DNA of 64,000 nt, from positions 6,076,001-6,140,000 of the forward strand of contig NZ_CP136624.1 in NCBI RefSeq assembly GCF_032917945.1. Direction: 5' to 3'. A program made the translations under genes and the position numbers. The notes beneath the pieces are model-generated. The model worked only from the letters and a program-made list of their open reading frames with translations. It was not told the DNA's origin and did no database searches. Source of the stretch: Bradyrhizobium sp. sBnM-33 (GTDB lineage: Bacteria; Pseudomonadota; Alphaproteobacteria; Rhizobiales; Xanthobacteraceae). Shown here one piece after another: positions 26,972 through 36,354 of this stretch (its first letter is position 1; the number at the start of each line of letters is the position of its first letter).

Positions 26972-27766
26972 CTACGCCGCCGCCTGCTCGCGCGGCTGGT
27001 AGATCGCGATGTGGTGGCAATGCGCCAGCGGCGTGTTGCCGTTGCCGACGACCAGCGCGTCGAGTTCGACGAAACGGTGGCCCTTCTTGTCGTAATTGCC
27101 GATTACTTTCGCACGCGCCGTGATGACGTCTCCCGCTTTTGCGGCCGATAAAAGCTGCATGCGGCTGCCGACGTGAATCCACGGGCCCAGGATGGCATTG
27201 TCGACCAGCACGCGATTCATCACCCGCTGCAGCAGGCCGGGACGACCGAGACCTTCCCTGGCGTAGATCGGATCGGTTTCCCTGATGTCGGCGAGATATC
27301 CCGTGGCCGCTTCACCCGCCCAGTCGCGCGGGGTGGTGCCGAGCCATTTGCCGACTTCATACGAAGCGGCATTAACTGGCTTGCGCTCGGCCACGGCTGC
27401 GACTTCCCTATAGTCCGCAATCGAAACCGCGAGCGCAGACGCCGGCAAGGACGCGGTGCCGGTGGCGCAAAGCTCGCCGCGGCTCTGCACCTCGATCGAC
27501 AGCACGCCGTTGTCTTCTTCCGCTGTCAGCTCCGCGAGTTCGCCGTCATAGACCGGCTTGACGAAACGCGCCTCGATCAGTCCGCGGTCGAGGAAGGCAC
27601 GGCCCCATTTGGCGACTGGCTGATGCATCATATAGGCCATCACGTCGACGCCGGGGACCAGTCCACCCGAGAATCCGAACCGCTTTGCCACGGTGTCGTC
27701 ATGCATCTTGTTTTCGGATTGTTTGGCGGTGTTGTAGGCTTGGACGCAATACGGCTCGATGGGCAT
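26972..27766 (-). CDS. Hotdog-fold (MaoC-like) protein of unknown substrate
   Basis: A 264-residue protein from ATG 27766. The frame is open to 28366, but that part overlaps the YaiI-family gene. It looks like two hotdog units: the first with KRFGFSGGLVPGVDVMAYM and FVKPVYDGELAELTAE, the second with HVGSRMQLLSAAKAGDVITA and GHRFVELDALVVGN. The phrases after KPVY and before RRVEL-type strands recall acyl dehydratases and thioesterases, but the canonical MaoC hydratase Asp/His motif is not evident. The GDVITARA stretch fits a CoA-thioester binding edge. Function is not assignable. Confidence 0.6.
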   Translation of the reverse strand: MPIEPYCVQAYNTAKQSENKMHDDTVAKRFGFSGGLVPGVDVMAYMMHQPVAKWGRAFLDRGLIEARFVKPVYDGELAELTAEEDNGVLSIEVQSRGELCATGTASLPASALAVSIADYREVAAVAERKPVNAASYEVGKWLGTTPRDWAGEAATGYLADIRETDPIYAREGLGRPGLLQRVMNRVLVDNAILGPWIHVGSRMQLLSAAKAGDVITARAKVIGNYDKKGHRFVELDALVVGNGNTPLAHCHHIAIYQPREQAAA

Positions 27767-27928
27767 GCCATTTCCTGTTGTTTTTGGTTGTTTTTCCGCC
27801 GGTAATGGTACGCGAAGAATGTGCCGAGGCAAGCGTGTTCCCACCCTCTGTTTTCCTCGCATTCCGGCATCGAATAGGTTACCACGCGCGTTCAAAAGAA
27901 CCGCTGTCGAACCGATATGCCTGACTGA

Positions 27929-28423
27929 ATGCCTGACGTGAACCCCACCCGCATCTATGTCGATGCCGACGCCTGCCCGGTGAAGGACGAGATCTATCGC
28001 GTCGCGACCCGCCACGGCCTGCCGGTCAGCGTCGTTGCGGGAAATTTCATCCGCGTGCCGCAGGATCCGCTGATCGAGCGCATCGCTGCCGGTTCCGGCA
28101 TGGACGCCGCCGACAACTGGATCGCTGAGCGCGCCGGCCGCGGCGACATCGTCATCACATCGGATATTCCGCTCGCCAGCCGCTGCGTGAAAGCCGGCGC
28201 GGAGGTGATCGCGCCGAACGGCAAGCCGTTCACGGAAGCATCGATCGGCATGACGCTGGCAGTACGCAATCTGATGACGGATTTGCGCTCGTCTGGCGAA
28301 GTCACCGGCGGTCCAAAGTCCTTTGCACCGCGCGACCGCTCGGCGTTCCTGTCGGCGCTCGACCAAGCCATCCGCCGCATCCAGCGCCAGCGGGCGCAGC
28401 AGTCTGCGCCGAACCAGGATTGA
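27929..28423 (+). CDS. YaiI/YqxD family protein (DUF188, PIN-like)
   Basis: A 164-residue member of the UPF0178/DUF188 family. Family motifs are present in order: [58 protein letters not shown] and [11 protein letters not shown]. The acidic residues of the DAD and SD motifs resemble those of PIN nucleases, but no activity is established. The ABC-F gene starts three bases after its stop, so the two are probably co-transcribed. Confidence 0.88.
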   Translation: MPDVNPTRIYVDADACPVKDEIYRVATRHGLPVSVVAGNFIRVPQDPLIERIAAGSGMDAADNWIAERAGRGDIVITSDIPLASRCVKAGAEVIAPNGKPFTEASIGMTLAVRNLMTDLRSSGEVTGGPKSFAPRDRSAFLSALDQAIRRIQRQRAQQSAPNQD

Positions 28424-28426
28424 ACG

Positions 28427-30241
28427 ATGGCGCCGCCGCTGATCCAGTTGAAAGACATCAGGCTGACGTTTGGCGGCACGCCGCTGTTATCGGGCGTGGA
28501 ATTGTCGGTGTCGTCGGGCGAGCGCGTCTGCCTGATCGGCCGCAACGGCTCCGGCAAATCGACGCTGCTCAAGATCGCCGCCGGCTTGGTCGAGCCCGAC
28601 AGCGGCAGCCGCTTCGTGCAGCCCGGCGCCACCATCCGCTATCTGCCGCAGGAGCCTGACTTCGGCGACCACAAGACCACGCTGGCCTATGTCGAGGCAG
28701 GCCTCGGCCCCGGCGATGATCACTACCAGGCGCGCTATCTTGTCGAACAGCTTGGGCTCTCCGGCGATGAAGACCCCGCGCATGTCTCCGGCGGCGAGGC
28801 CCGCCGCGCCGCGCTGGCGCGGGTGCTGGCGCCCTCGCCCGATATTCTGCTGTTGGACGAGCCAACCAACCATCTCGACCTCCCAACCATTGAATGGCTG
28901 GAAGGTGAACTGGCGAGCCGCAAATGCGCGCTCGTCCTCATCAGCCACGACCGCCGTTTCCTCTCCAACCTGTCGCGTTCGACCGCCTGGCTCGACCGCG
29001 GCCAGATCCGGCAGATCGATCGCGGCTTCTCCGCCTTCGAGGCCTGGCGCGACGAAGTGCTGGCGGAAGAAAAGCGCGAGCAGCACAAGCTCGACCGCAA
29101 GATCGTCAACGAGGAACACTGGCTGCGCTATGGCGTTTCCGGCCGCCGCAAGCGCAACGTCAAGCGGCTCGGCAATCTGCACGCGCTGCGCGACCAGCGG
29201 CGAAATTATCGCGGTGCTGACGGCAATGCCAACCTCGCGGCCGCTGAAGCTGACAAATCTGGCCGGCTGGTCATCGAGGCGAAGAACATCGCCAAGGCCT
29301 ATGGCGACCGCAAGATTGTCGATGGCTTCTCAATTCGGGTCCAGCGCGGTGACCGCATCGGCATCGTCGGACCGAACGGCGCCGGGAAAACTACGCTGGT
29401 TCATCTTTTGATCGGCAACGATCCGCCCGATAGCGGCACGGTCCGGCTCGGCGCCAATATCGAAATGGCCACCCTCGACCAGCATCGTGAAAGCCTCGAT
29501 CCGAAATCGACGCTCGCGGAAGCGCTGACCGGCGGCCGCGGCGACCACGTCATGGTCGGCGGCAAGCCGAAACACGTGGTCAGCTACATGAAGGACTTTC
29601 TTTTCGCGCAAGAACAGATGCGCACGCCGCTGGAGGTGCTTTCCGGCGGCGAGCGCGGCCGGCTGATGCTGGCGCGCGCGCTGGCAAAGCCGTCGAACCT
29701 CCTGGTACTGGACGAGCCGACCAACGACCTCGACCTCGAAACGCTCGACGTGCTCGAGGAGATGCTTGGCGATTACGAGGGCACCGTGATCCTGATCAGC
29801 CACGATCGCGATTTCCTCGATCGCGTGGTGACGTCGGTGATCGTGCCTGAAGGCAATGGCCGCTGGATCGAGTATGCCGGCGGCTATACCGATATGCTGG
29901 CGCAGCGCGGCGAGGATTTGTCGCGGGAATCTGTCAAGGAACCGGCGCCAGTTGAGGAAAAGAAAGAGACCAGAGCTACGGCCCCTTCCGCCGCCCCAAA
30001 GCGCCGGCTGAACTTCAACGAAAAGCACGCGCTGGAAACGCTGCCGAAGACGATCGCAAAATTGCAGGCCGAGATCGCAAAGCAGCAAAAGCTGCTTGAC
30101 GATCCCGACCTCTACGCCAAGGATCGCAAGAAGTTCGACGCGGCATCTGCTGCGATCGCCAAGGCGCAGGAAGAACTCGCGGCCGCCGAGGACCGGTGGC
30201 TGGAGCTTGAGGTTTTGCGCGAAGAGATCGAGCAGGCGTAG
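28427..30241 (+). CDS. ABC-F family ATPase, Uup-like
   Basis: A 604-residue soluble protein with two ABC domains and no membrane part. Domain 1 has Walker A GRNGSGKST, signature HVSGGEARRA and Walker B LLLDEPTNHLDL. A charged linker follows (EEHWLRYGVSGRRKRNVKR). Domain 2 has GPNGAGKTT, VLSGGERGRLM and LVLDEPTNDLDL. A lysine-rich coiled coil ends the protein (residues about 530-604), the Uup hallmark. ABC-F proteins bind the ribosome E site and resolve stalls; Uup also affects transposon excision and DNA branch handling. It is paired with the YaiI-family gene. Confidence 0.9.
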   Translation: MAPPLIQLKDIRLTFGGTPLLSGVELSVSSGERVCLIGRNGSGKSTLLKIAAGLVEPDSGSRFVQPGATIRYLPQEPDFGDHKTTLAYVEAGLGPGDDHYQARYLVEQLGLSGDEDPAHVSGGEARRAALARVLAPSPDILLLDEPTNHLDLPTIEWLEGELASRKCALVLISHDRRFLSNLSRSTAWLDRGQIRQIDRGFSAFEAWRDEVLAEEKREQHKLDRKIVNEEHWLRYGVSGRRKRNVKRLGNLHALRDQRRNYRGADGNANLAAAEADKSGRLVIEAKNIAKAYGDRKIVDGFSIRVQRGDRIGIVGPNGAGKTTLVHLLIGNDPPDSGTVRLGANIEMATLDQHRESLDPKSTLAEALTGGRGDHVMVGGKPKHVVSYMKDFLFAQEQMRTPLEVLSGGERGRLMLARALAKPSNLLVLDEPTNDLDLETLDVLEEMLGDYEGTVILISHDRDFLDRVVTSVIVPEGNGRWIEYAGGYTDMLAQRGEDLSRESVKEPAPVEEKKETRATAPSAAPKRRLNFNEKHALETLPKTIAKLQAEIAKQQKLLDDPDLYAKDRKKFDAASAAIAKAQEELAAAEDRWLELEVLREEIEQA

Positions 30242-30252
30242 GCATTTCTACC

Positions 30253-30336
30253 GTCATTGCGAGGAGCGAAGCGACGAAGCAATCCACCCATCCGTTATGC
30301 CGCACGATGGATTGCTTCGCTTCGCTCGCAATGACG
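30253..30336. repeat. Palindromic repeat, family A copy 4
   Basis: Ends GTCATTGCGAGGAGCGAAGC and GCTTCGCTCGCAATGACG with inner arms GCAATCCA. It lies between the ABC-F gene and the aldolase gene and adds a false N-terminal extension (DCFASLAMTK) to the latter's open frame. Confidence 0.85.
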
Positions 30337-30360
30337 AAAAGGACAACCGGAGTTCACGTC

Positions 30361-31443
30361 ATGACAACGCCCCTCGCCGCAAAAATCGCCCGCGAATACG
30401 GCACGCCCTGCGCGGTCATCGACATGGACCGCGTCGAGCGCAACATCGCGCGGGTTCAGGTCGCCTGCGATAGCGCCGGTGTCGCCAACCGGCCGCATAT
30501 CAAGACCCACAAGAGCCCGCTGCTCGCACAGATGCAGGTCGCGGCCGGCGCCAGGGGCATCACCTGCCAAAAACTCGGCGAGGCCGAGGTGATGGCGGAA
30601 GCCGGGATCGATGACATCCTGATCAGCTACAATCTGATCGGCGAGGAGAAGATGGCGCGCCTCGCGGCGCTGCAGGCCAAGGCCAACATGACGGTGGCCG
30701 CCGACAATTCGACCGTGATCGCCGGCCTGCCGCAGGCCGCCGCCGCGTCGGGCCGTCCGCTATCGGTCGTGGTCGAGTGCGATACGGGGCGCAAGCGCGC
30801 CGGCGTCGAAACGCCGGCCGAAGCGATTGCGCTGGCACGCGAGATTGCGGGCTCGAAGGGGCTGCAATTTGCGGGCTTCATGCTGTACCCGACCGAGACC
30901 GGCTGGGCTGAGGCACAGAAGTTTTTCGACGAGGCGCTGGCGGGTGTCCGCGCGCACGGGCTCGATGCGACGATGGTTTCGACCGGCGGCTCACCGAACC
31001 TGAAGAATCTCGGCAAGCTCAAGGGCGCGACCGAACACCGGCCGGGCACTTATATCTACAACGACCGCATGCAGGTCGCGGCCGGCGTCGCCGAATGGGA
31101 CGATTGCGCGCTGAACATCTATTCCACAGTCGTGAGCCGCGCCGGCCCGGACCGCGGCATTCTGGACGCCGGCTCGAAGACACTGACATCGGATCCCGGC
31201 GGCGGCCTCGACGGTTACGGATTGATCCTGGAGCATCCGGAGGCCAGGATCGCGCGCTTTGCGGAAGAGCACGGCTTCCTCGACCTGACCCGCAGCAACA
31301 CGCGGCCGAATGTCGGCGACGTCGTGCGGATCGTGCCGAACCATGTCTGCGTCGTCGTCAACATGATGGACGAGGTGGTGATGGTGCGCGGCGAGGAGAT
31401 CATCGGCACGCTGCCGGTCGCGGCGCGGGGAAAGCTGCGGTGA
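30361..31443 (+). CDS. D-threonine aldolase / D-serine dehydratase-like PLP enzyme
   Basis: A 360-residue enzyme of the fold-type III (alanine-racemase-like) group, starting at ATG 30361. The lysine that binds PLP lies in RPHIKTHKSP (residues 44-52). GGSPNLKN and the PEHRPGTYIYNDRMQ-type segment bind the cofactor phosphate, and VPNHVCVVVNMMDEV near the C-terminus holds the His-Cys metal site of DSD1/D-threonine aldolases. It would cleave D-threonine-like beta-hydroxy amino acids to glycine plus aldehyde, or dehydrate D-serine. The two are not distinguishable here. It is flanked by two intergenic repeats, so it is probably monocistronic. Confidence 0.85.
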   Translation: MTTPLAAKIAREYGTPCAVIDMDRVERNIARVQVACDSAGVANRPHIKTHKSPLLAQMQVAAGARGITCQKLGEAEVMAEAGIDDILISYNLIGEEKMARLAALQAKANMTVAADNSTVIAGLPQAAAASGRPLSVVVECDTGRKRAGVETPAEAIALAREIAGSKGLQFAGFMLYPTETGWAEAQKFFDEALAGVRAHGLDATMVSTGGSPNLKNLGKLKGATEHRPGTYIYNDRMQVAAGVAEWDDCALNIYSTVVSRAGPDRGILDAGSKTLTSDPGGGLDGYGLILEHPEARIARFAEEHGFLDLTRSNTRPNVGDVVRIVPNHVCVVVNMMDEVVMVRGEEIIGTLPVAARGKLR

Positions 31444-31450
31444 CACGTTC

Positions 31451-31534
31451 GTAGAATGGGTAGAGCGCAGCGAAACCCATCGAGACTTGCCGAGGGGCTG
31501 GACGGTGGGTTTCGCTGCGCTCTACCCATCCTAC
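31451..31534. repeat. Palindromic repeat, family E
   Basis: GTAGAATGGGTAGAGCGCAG with CTGCGCTCTACCCATCCTAC, outer arms inverted. It overlaps the stop codon of the flavoprotein gene (TAG from 31533-31531) by four bases. It lies between convergent genes, where it could end both transcripts. Confidence 0.75.
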
Positions 31535-32760
31535 GAATTTAGCCACTTCAGCACACCCCGCCCAGCGGCCGCACCCGTCGCGAATGACGCCTGCAAGAGA
31601 TAGCCGCCGGTCGGCGCTTCCCAATCAAGCATCTCGCCGGCGGCGAACACGCCCGGCAGGCGCCGGATCATGAAGGCATCGTCAAGTTCGTCGAGGGCGA
31701 TGCCGCCCGCCGTCGAAATCGCGCGCGCGATCGGCGCGATGCCGTTGAGCTGAACGGACACTGCCTGAATCAAGCGGGCGAGATCGGCCGGAGAAAGCGC
31801 GGCTAGTGACTTCCCGTATGTCTTGGCTGACTCCTGCAACAGCCCGATCGCGATGGGCGAAAGATTTGCCGTCTTGCGGAGAAAATTCGAGAAGGACTGC
31901 TTGCCCTTGGCTGCGGACAATTTCGCGATCAGTTCACCGGTCTCCGCGTCGGGACGTAAGGCGATATTCAGTGTTGCGTGCCCATCGCGCAGGATGGCCT
32001 CACGCAACTCGGCAGACAGCGCATAGATCGCGCCGCCCTCGATGCCGGTGCGAGTGACGATGGCTTCGCCTCGCACGGTATGCGCTCCAAAGATCAGCGC
32101 CACGCCCTTGAGCGGTTGACCTTCAAAGCGGTCGCGGAAAATTTCCGACCAGGCGACGGTGAAGCCGGAATTGGCCGGCCGCAGCGGCGATATCTTCACG
32201 CCTTTCGCGGCGAGCATTTCCGTCCACGTGCCGTCTGAACCAAGCCGCGGCCAACTCGCGCCCCCGAGCGCCAGCACGGTTGCACGAGGCTCGACGACGA
32301 GCGGTCCACCAGGCGTTTCAAAGCGCAGGCGGCCCTGCTCATTCCAGCCGGTCCAGCGGTGGCGCAGCGCCAGTCTTACGCCCATCGCATCCAGCCGCCG
32401 CAGCCAGGCCCGCAGCACAGGCGACGCCTTGAACGCTTTTGGAAACACCCGTCCGCTGGAACCGACAAAGGTCTCCTGCCCAAGCGCGTCGCTCCAGTCG
32501 CGCAACGCCTGCGGCGGAAATACTTCGATGGCGGTTTTCAGGTGCGGCATCGCCTCGCGGTAGCGGGCAAGGAACTGCGGCAACGGCTCGCTGTGCGTGA
32601 GGTTGAGCCCTCCGCGCCCCGCCATGAGAAATTTGCGCGCCGCCGACGGCATCGCGTCATAGACGGTGACGTTGACGCCGCCTTGTGCGAGCACTTCGGC
32701 CGTCATCAGCCCGGCGGGACCGGCGCCGATGACGGCGATGTGTTGTGACGGCAATGGCAT
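31531..32760 (-). CDS. NAD(P)/FAD-dependent oxidoreductase, BaiN/HI0933 family (TIGR03862 type)
   Basis: A 409-residue flavoprotein from ATG 32760. The FAD dinucleotide fold is HIAVIGAGPAGLMTAEVLA. The family motif MAGRGGLNLTHSEPLP follows at about residues 47-62, and the FAD-closing motif is FAAGEMLDWEAPTGGYLLQ near the C-terminus. Members of this BaiN-like family are widespread but mostly uncharacterised; BaiN itself reduces bile-acid intermediates. The last codons lie inside a family E repeat. Confidence 0.85.
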   Translation of the reverse strand: MPLPSQHIAVIGAGPAGLMTAEVLAQGGVNVTVYDAMPSAARKFLMAGRGGLNLTHSEPLPQFLARYREAMPHLKTAIEVFPPQALRDWSDALGQETFVGSSGRVFPKAFKASPVLRAWLRRLDAMGVRLALRHRWTGWNEQGRLRFETPGGPLVVEPRATVLALGGASWPRLGSDGTWTEMLAAKGVKISPLRPANSGFTVAWSEIFRDRFEGQPLKGVALIFGAHTVRGEAIVTRTGIEGGAIYALSAELREAILRDGHATLNIALRPDAETGELIAKLSAAKGKQSFSNFLRKTANLSPIAIGLLQESAKTYGKSLAALSPADLARLIQAVSVQLNGIAPIARAISTAGGIALDELDDAFMIRRLPGVFAAGEMLDWEAPTGGYLLQASFATGAAAGRGVLKWLNS

Positions 32761-32789
32761 GACGGGAACGCAGGCCGAAGTGGCGGTGC

Positions 32790-32884
32790 GTAGGGTGGGC
32801 AAAGCGAAGCATGCCCACCATTATTCACCGACGACGAGGATGCATGGTGGGCACGGCGCTAAGGGCGCTTTTGCCCACCCTACG
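32790..32884. repeat. Palindromic repeat, family F
   Basis: GTAGGGTGGGCAAAGCGAAG, then CATGCCCACCATT, with CATGGTGGGCACGG and TTTTGCCCACCCTACG. Outer and inner arms are nested inverted repeats. It lies between the flavoprotein gene and the end of the SDR gene, both on the minus strand. Confidence 0.75.
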
Positions 32885-32896
32885 CGTGCCTTAAAG

Positions 32897-33814
32897 CTAC
32901 AGCTTGATGCCCGCCCGTGCCGCGGCCTGGGCGACATACTTCTGCGTCTGCTCGAAGGCGCCCTGCAGCGCCTTGGCTTTCGAGACATCGTCGATCTCGG
33001 CGAAATGTGCCGCGATCGCATCCGGCGTCCAGTCGGACTGCGGCAGGTTAATGCCTTCGGTTTCGATGATCTTGATCACCGCGAAGGAGCCCGCGCCCGC
33101 GCCCATGATGGTGCGGGTCGGGGCGTCTTCGCTCAGCAAGAATTCCACCGCCGGCGTGATCGCCTCGGGCTTCATCAGCGCCAGCGCCTGCGGTGGCAGC
33201 AGTTCCTCCGTCATGCGGGTCGCTGCAGTTGGTGAGATCGTGTTGACGTGGATGTTGTTCTTGCGGCCTTCCTCGGCCAGCACGTTCATCAGGCCCACCA
33301 AGCCGGCTTTGGCCGCGCCGTAATTGGCCTGGCCGAAATTGCCGAACAGGCCCGACGACGAGGTGGTCAGCACGATGCGGCCGTAATTGCGCTCCCGCAT
33401 GCCGGTCCACACCGCCTTGCAGCAGTAAAATGTACCAACGAGATGGACATCGAGCACCTTGGCAAAGTCGGCGACATCCATTTTGGCAAACGACTTGTCG
33501 CGCAAAATGCCGGCATTGGCGCAGAGCAGATCGACACTGCCCCACTCCTTCGTGGCCCGCTCGACCATCGCCGTGACTTGTCCGAACTTGGAGACATCGG
33601 CGCCGTCGGCCATCGCGGTGCCGCCCGCTTTGCGGATTTCCTCGACTACGGATTCGGCCGGCGTCAGCGAACCGCCGGTGCCGTCCCGCGCACCACCGAA
33701 GTCGTTGACCACCACCTTGGCGCCGCGGCTCGCCAGCCCCAGCGCATGCGCCCGTCCCAGACCATTGCCCGCGCCCGTGACGATTGCGACGCGTCCGTCA
33801 AACCTGATTGCCAT
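32897..33814 (-). CDS. SDR-family 3-hydroxyacyl-CoA dehydrogenase-like enzyme
   Basis: A 305-residue short-chain dehydrogenase. The cofactor motif is VTGAGNGLGRAHALGLASRG; the longer insert NDFGGARDGTGGS is typical of the dehydrogenase part of peroxisomal multifunctional enzyme type 2. The structural NAG motif is LLCANAGILRDKSF, and the active site has TTSSSGLFGNFGQANYGAAK (Ser, Tyr and Lys). With the MaoC-type hydratase upstream it could supply the hydration and oxidation steps of a beta-oxidation round. An SDR plus MaoC pair corresponds to split MFE-2. The acyl chain handled is unknown. Confidence 0.85.
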   Translation of the reverse strand: MAIRFDGRVAIVTGAGNGLGRAHALGLASRGAKVVVNDFGGARDGTGGSLTPAESVVEEIRKAGGTAMADGADVSKFGQVTAMVERATKEWGSVDLLCANAGILRDKSFAKMDVADFAKVLDVHLVGTFYCCKAVWTGMRERNYGRIVLTTSSSGLFGNFGQANYGAAKAGLVGLMNVLAEEGRKNNIHVNTISPTAATRMTEELLPPQALALMKPEAITPAVEFLLSEDAPTRTIMGAGAGSFAVIKIIETEGINLPQSDWTPDAIAAHFAEIDDVSKAKALQGAFEQTQKYVAQAAARAGIKL

Positions 33815-33837
33815 ATTTGGAATTCCTGTTTTTCTTC

Positions 33838-34011
33838 CCTTCTCCCCTTGTGGGAGAAGGTGGCATAGGCGGCCTATGGCCGCTGTTTCTTAGTGCAACG
33901 CCGACGCGTAGCGTCGGCTACGGCGCCGGATGAGGGGTCTGTCTCCGCGGAGAGAACCCCTCACCGGGCTTCGCTTCGCGAAGCCACCCTCTCCCACAAG
34001 GGGAGAGGGTA
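33838..34011. repeat. Palindromic repeat, family G
   Basis: CCCTTCTCCCCTTGTGGGAG opens and CTCCCACAAGGGGAGAGGGT closes the element, pairing over about 20 bases. Inside are two shorter hairpins (CGCCGACGCGTAGCGTCGGC and GGGCTTCGCTTCGCGAAGCC). It lies between the SDR and MaoC-type genes, within an otherwise tightly packed run. Confidence 0.75.
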
Positions 34012-34040
34012 CGAAAGAGATTGATCATTTTTGATCAGCG

Positions 34041-34101
34041 ATGGATGGCCGGGTCAACTGGTTTGAAGACACGCTTCGCGCTTTAGCCCGGCCATGACGG
34101 G
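34041..34101. repeat. Palindromic repeat, family H
   Basis: TGGATGGCCGGGTCAACTGG with CTTTAGCCCGGCCATGACGG: the arms ATGGCCGGG and CCCGGCCAT are inverted. It lies seven bases before the end of the MaoC-type gene. Confidence 0.65.
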
Positions 34102-34107
34102 CAAAAC

Positions 34108-34587
34108 CTAGCTGAAATAGATCAGCCCGATCCAGTCGGCGACCAGCGCCGGCTTGTCCTCGCCCTCGATCTCGACGGTGACGTTGGTGCGCGACTGCAG
34201 CTCTTTCGGCTTGCGCAGCTTGGCTTCAACAAGCGTGAAGCGGCCGCGGACCTGCGAACCGGCGCGCACCGGCGAGAGGAAACGCAGCTTGTCGAAGCCG
34301 TAATTGACGCCCATCGACGTGCCCTCGATGACCGGCATCACCTCATAGGACATGATGCTCAGCAGCGACATCGTCAGAAAGCCGTGCGCGATGGTATTTC
34401 CGAACGCGGTTTCCCTCTTGGCGCGTTCAGGATCGACATGGATGAACTGATGGTCCTCGATCACGTCGGCATAGAGGTTGATCCGGTTCTGGTCGATCAA
34501 GTGCCACGACGACACCCCGATCTCCTTGCCCACCATGGCCTGATAGGCCGATAGCGAGACCGGCGGCTTCTTCCAGACTTCATTCAT
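34108..34587 (-). CDS. MaoC-type (R)-specific enoyl-CoA hydratase
   Basis: A 159-residue single-hotdog hydratase. The hydratase 2 motif is YADVIEDHQFIHVDPERAKR followed by NTIAHGFLTMSLLS, giving the expected Asp/His active-site pair. The final strands (FTLVEAKLRKPKELQSRTNV) are typical of the family. The ribosome site GGAGAG lies in the last codons of the acyl-CoA synthetase gene, which ends three bases upstream, so translation is coupled. It probably hydrates trans-2-enoyl-CoAs, perhaps including methacrylyl-CoA for the neighbouring valine genes. Confidence 0.88.
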   Translation of the reverse strand: MNEVWKKPPVSLSAYQAMVGKEIGVSSWHLIDQNRINLYADVIEDHQFIHVDPERAKRETAFGNTIAHGFLTMSLLSIMSYEVMPVIEGTSMGVNYGFDKLRFLSPVRAGSQVRGRFTLVEAKLRKPKELQSRTNVTVEIEGEDKPALVADWIGLIYFS

Positions 34588-34590
34588 TCG

Positions 34591-36321
34591 TTAGCTCTCC
34601 AGCCCGGCGGTCCGCACCTTCTGCAACTCCGGGAATTCTTCTTCGCGGAACTCGGCGCCGCGCAGCGCGTCACTGCGGTTATTATCATGCTCCAGCCGGC
34701 GCAACTGCACGCGGCGGATTTTTCCCGAAATCGTCTTCGGCAGCTCCGTCACCAGCTCAATCTTGCGGATGCGCTTGAACGGCGCCAGCCGCGTGTGCAG
34801 GTGTTTGAAGATCGACAGCGCCGTCTCCGGCGAGCGCTCCACGCCTGAGACCAGCAGCACATAGGCCTTGGGGATCGCGAGCCGGATCGGATCGGGACTT
34901 GGGACGACGGCAGCTTCGGCTACCCACTCATGTTCGAGCAAAACGCTTTCCAGCTCGAACGGGCTGATGCGGTAGTCCGACGATTTGAAGACGTCGTCGG
35001 AGCGGCCGACAAAGGTGAGATAGCCCTTGTCGTCGGCAAACACCACGTCGCCTGAGCGGTAGAGATCGCCATCCGCGCCGCTCAATTTACCATCCTCGCC
35101 CTGATAGCCCTGCATCAGGCCTGCGGGGCGGTCGGCTCCGAGCACGAGTGTCACCTCGCCCTCCTTGGTGAGGTGGCCGTCATTGTCGGTGATCCGCACC
35201 AGGTATCCCGGCAATGGACGGCCCATCGAGCCGACTTTGACCTTCTGGCCCGGCGAGTTTCCGGCCAGCGCCGCGGTCTCGGTCTGGCCGTAGCCGTCGC
35301 GGATGGTGAGGCCCCACGCCGCCTTCACCTGATCGATCACTTCGGGATTGAGCGGCTCGCCCGCGCCGCAGACCTCGCGCAGGCTGACCTTGAAATCCGC
35401 GAGCTTCTCCTGAATGAATAGCCGCCATACCGTCGGCGGTGCGCACAGCGTGGTGACGCCGCAGCGGCCGACGGTCGCGAGCAAGGCTTTTGCGTCAAAA
35501 CGCGGCTGGTTGACCACGAACACGGTGGCCCCCGCATTCCACGGCGCGAAGAAGCAGCTCCAGGCGTGCTTGGCCCAGCCCGGCGAAGAGATGTTCAGAT
35601 GGATATCACCCGGCTGCAGGCCGAGCCAGAACATCGTCGAGAGGTGGCCGACCGGATAGCTGCGCTGACTGTGCCGCACCAGCTTTGGTTTCGCCGTGGT
35701 GCCCGAGGTGAAATAGAGCAGCATTGGGTCGTTGGCGTTGGTCGGGCCATCAGGCGTAAAGTCGTCCGAGGCGCTGGCAGCCTGTTCAAAGGGCAGCCAG
35801 CCATCGTGCTTCGATGCCGCGCCGACCACAATGCGCACCAGTCCCTCGCCGCCAAGGCCTGCAAACTTTGCGACTTGATCCTGCGAGGCGACCACCGCCC
35901 GCGCCCTGCCCCGGTCGAGCCGATCGCGCAACTCGTCCGGCGTAAGCAGCGTGGTCGCGGGAATCACGACGACGCCGAGCTTCATCGCCGCCAGCATGGT
36001 CTCCCACAGCGGCACGACATTGCCGAGCAGCAGCAACAGATGATCGCCGCGCTTCAGGCCCTGCGTCCGCAGGAAGTTCGCCACCTGATTGGAGCGACGC
36101 GACAATGTCGCGAACGTGAGTTTTGTCTCCTTGTCGCCGGGATCGACGATCCAGAGCGCCGGGCGATCCCGGCTGTCAGGATTGCGCGCGAGCTCCGTGT
36201 CGAACCAGTCCAGCGCCCAGTTGAATGGAACCGGATCGGGCCAGCGAAACCCCTTCACGGCCGCATCGTAATCGGTGCGGTGCTTGAGCAGAAAGGCGCG
36301 CGCTTCCTGGAAGGTCGTCAT
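34591..36321 (-). CDS. Acyl-CoA synthetase (AMP-forming, medium-chain/benzoate-CoA ligase type)
   Basis: A 576-residue adenylate-forming enzyme from ATG 36321; a family B repeat fills the open frame further upstream. The P-loop is YFTSGTTAKPKLVRHSQ. The ATP site is RDGYGQTETAALAG, the hinge is YRSGDVVFADDKGYLTFVGR with DDVFKSSDYRISPFELE, and the catalytic lysine is in LPKTISGKIRR. It activates a carboxylic acid to its CoA thioester; the substrate is unknown. It is translationally coupled to the MaoC gene and follows the valine genes on the same strand, so a short branched or medium-chain acid is plausible. Confidence 0.9.
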   Translation of the reverse strand: MTTFQEARAFLLKHRTDYDAAVKGFRWPDPVPFNWALDWFDTELARNPDSRDRPALWIVDPGDKETKLTFATLSRRSNQVANFLRTQGLKRGDHLLLLLGNVVPLWETMLAAMKLGVVVIPATTLLTPDELRDRLDRGRARAVVASQDQVAKFAGLGGEGLVRIVVGAASKHDGWLPFEQAASASDDFTPDGPTNANDPMLLYFTSGTTAKPKLVRHSQRSYPVGHLSTMFWLGLQPGDIHLNISSPGWAKHAWSCFFAPWNAGATVFVVNQPRFDAKALLATVGRCGVTTLCAPPTVWRLFIQEKLADFKVSLREVCGAGEPLNPEVIDQVKAAWGLTIRDGYGQTETAALAGNSPGQKVKVGSMGRPLPGYLVRITDNDGHLTKEGEVTLVLGADRPAGLMQGYQGEDGKLSGADGDLYRSGDVVFADDKGYLTFVGRSDDVFKSSDYRISPFELESVLLEHEWVAEAAVVPSPDPIRLAIPKAYVLLVSGVERSPETALSIFKHLHTRLAPFKRIRKIELVTELPKTISGKIRRVQLRRLEHDNNRSDALRGAEFREEEFPELQKVRTAGLES

Positions 36322-36354
36322 GCTCTTCTCTCTGATGCCTCCACACTCACGACC

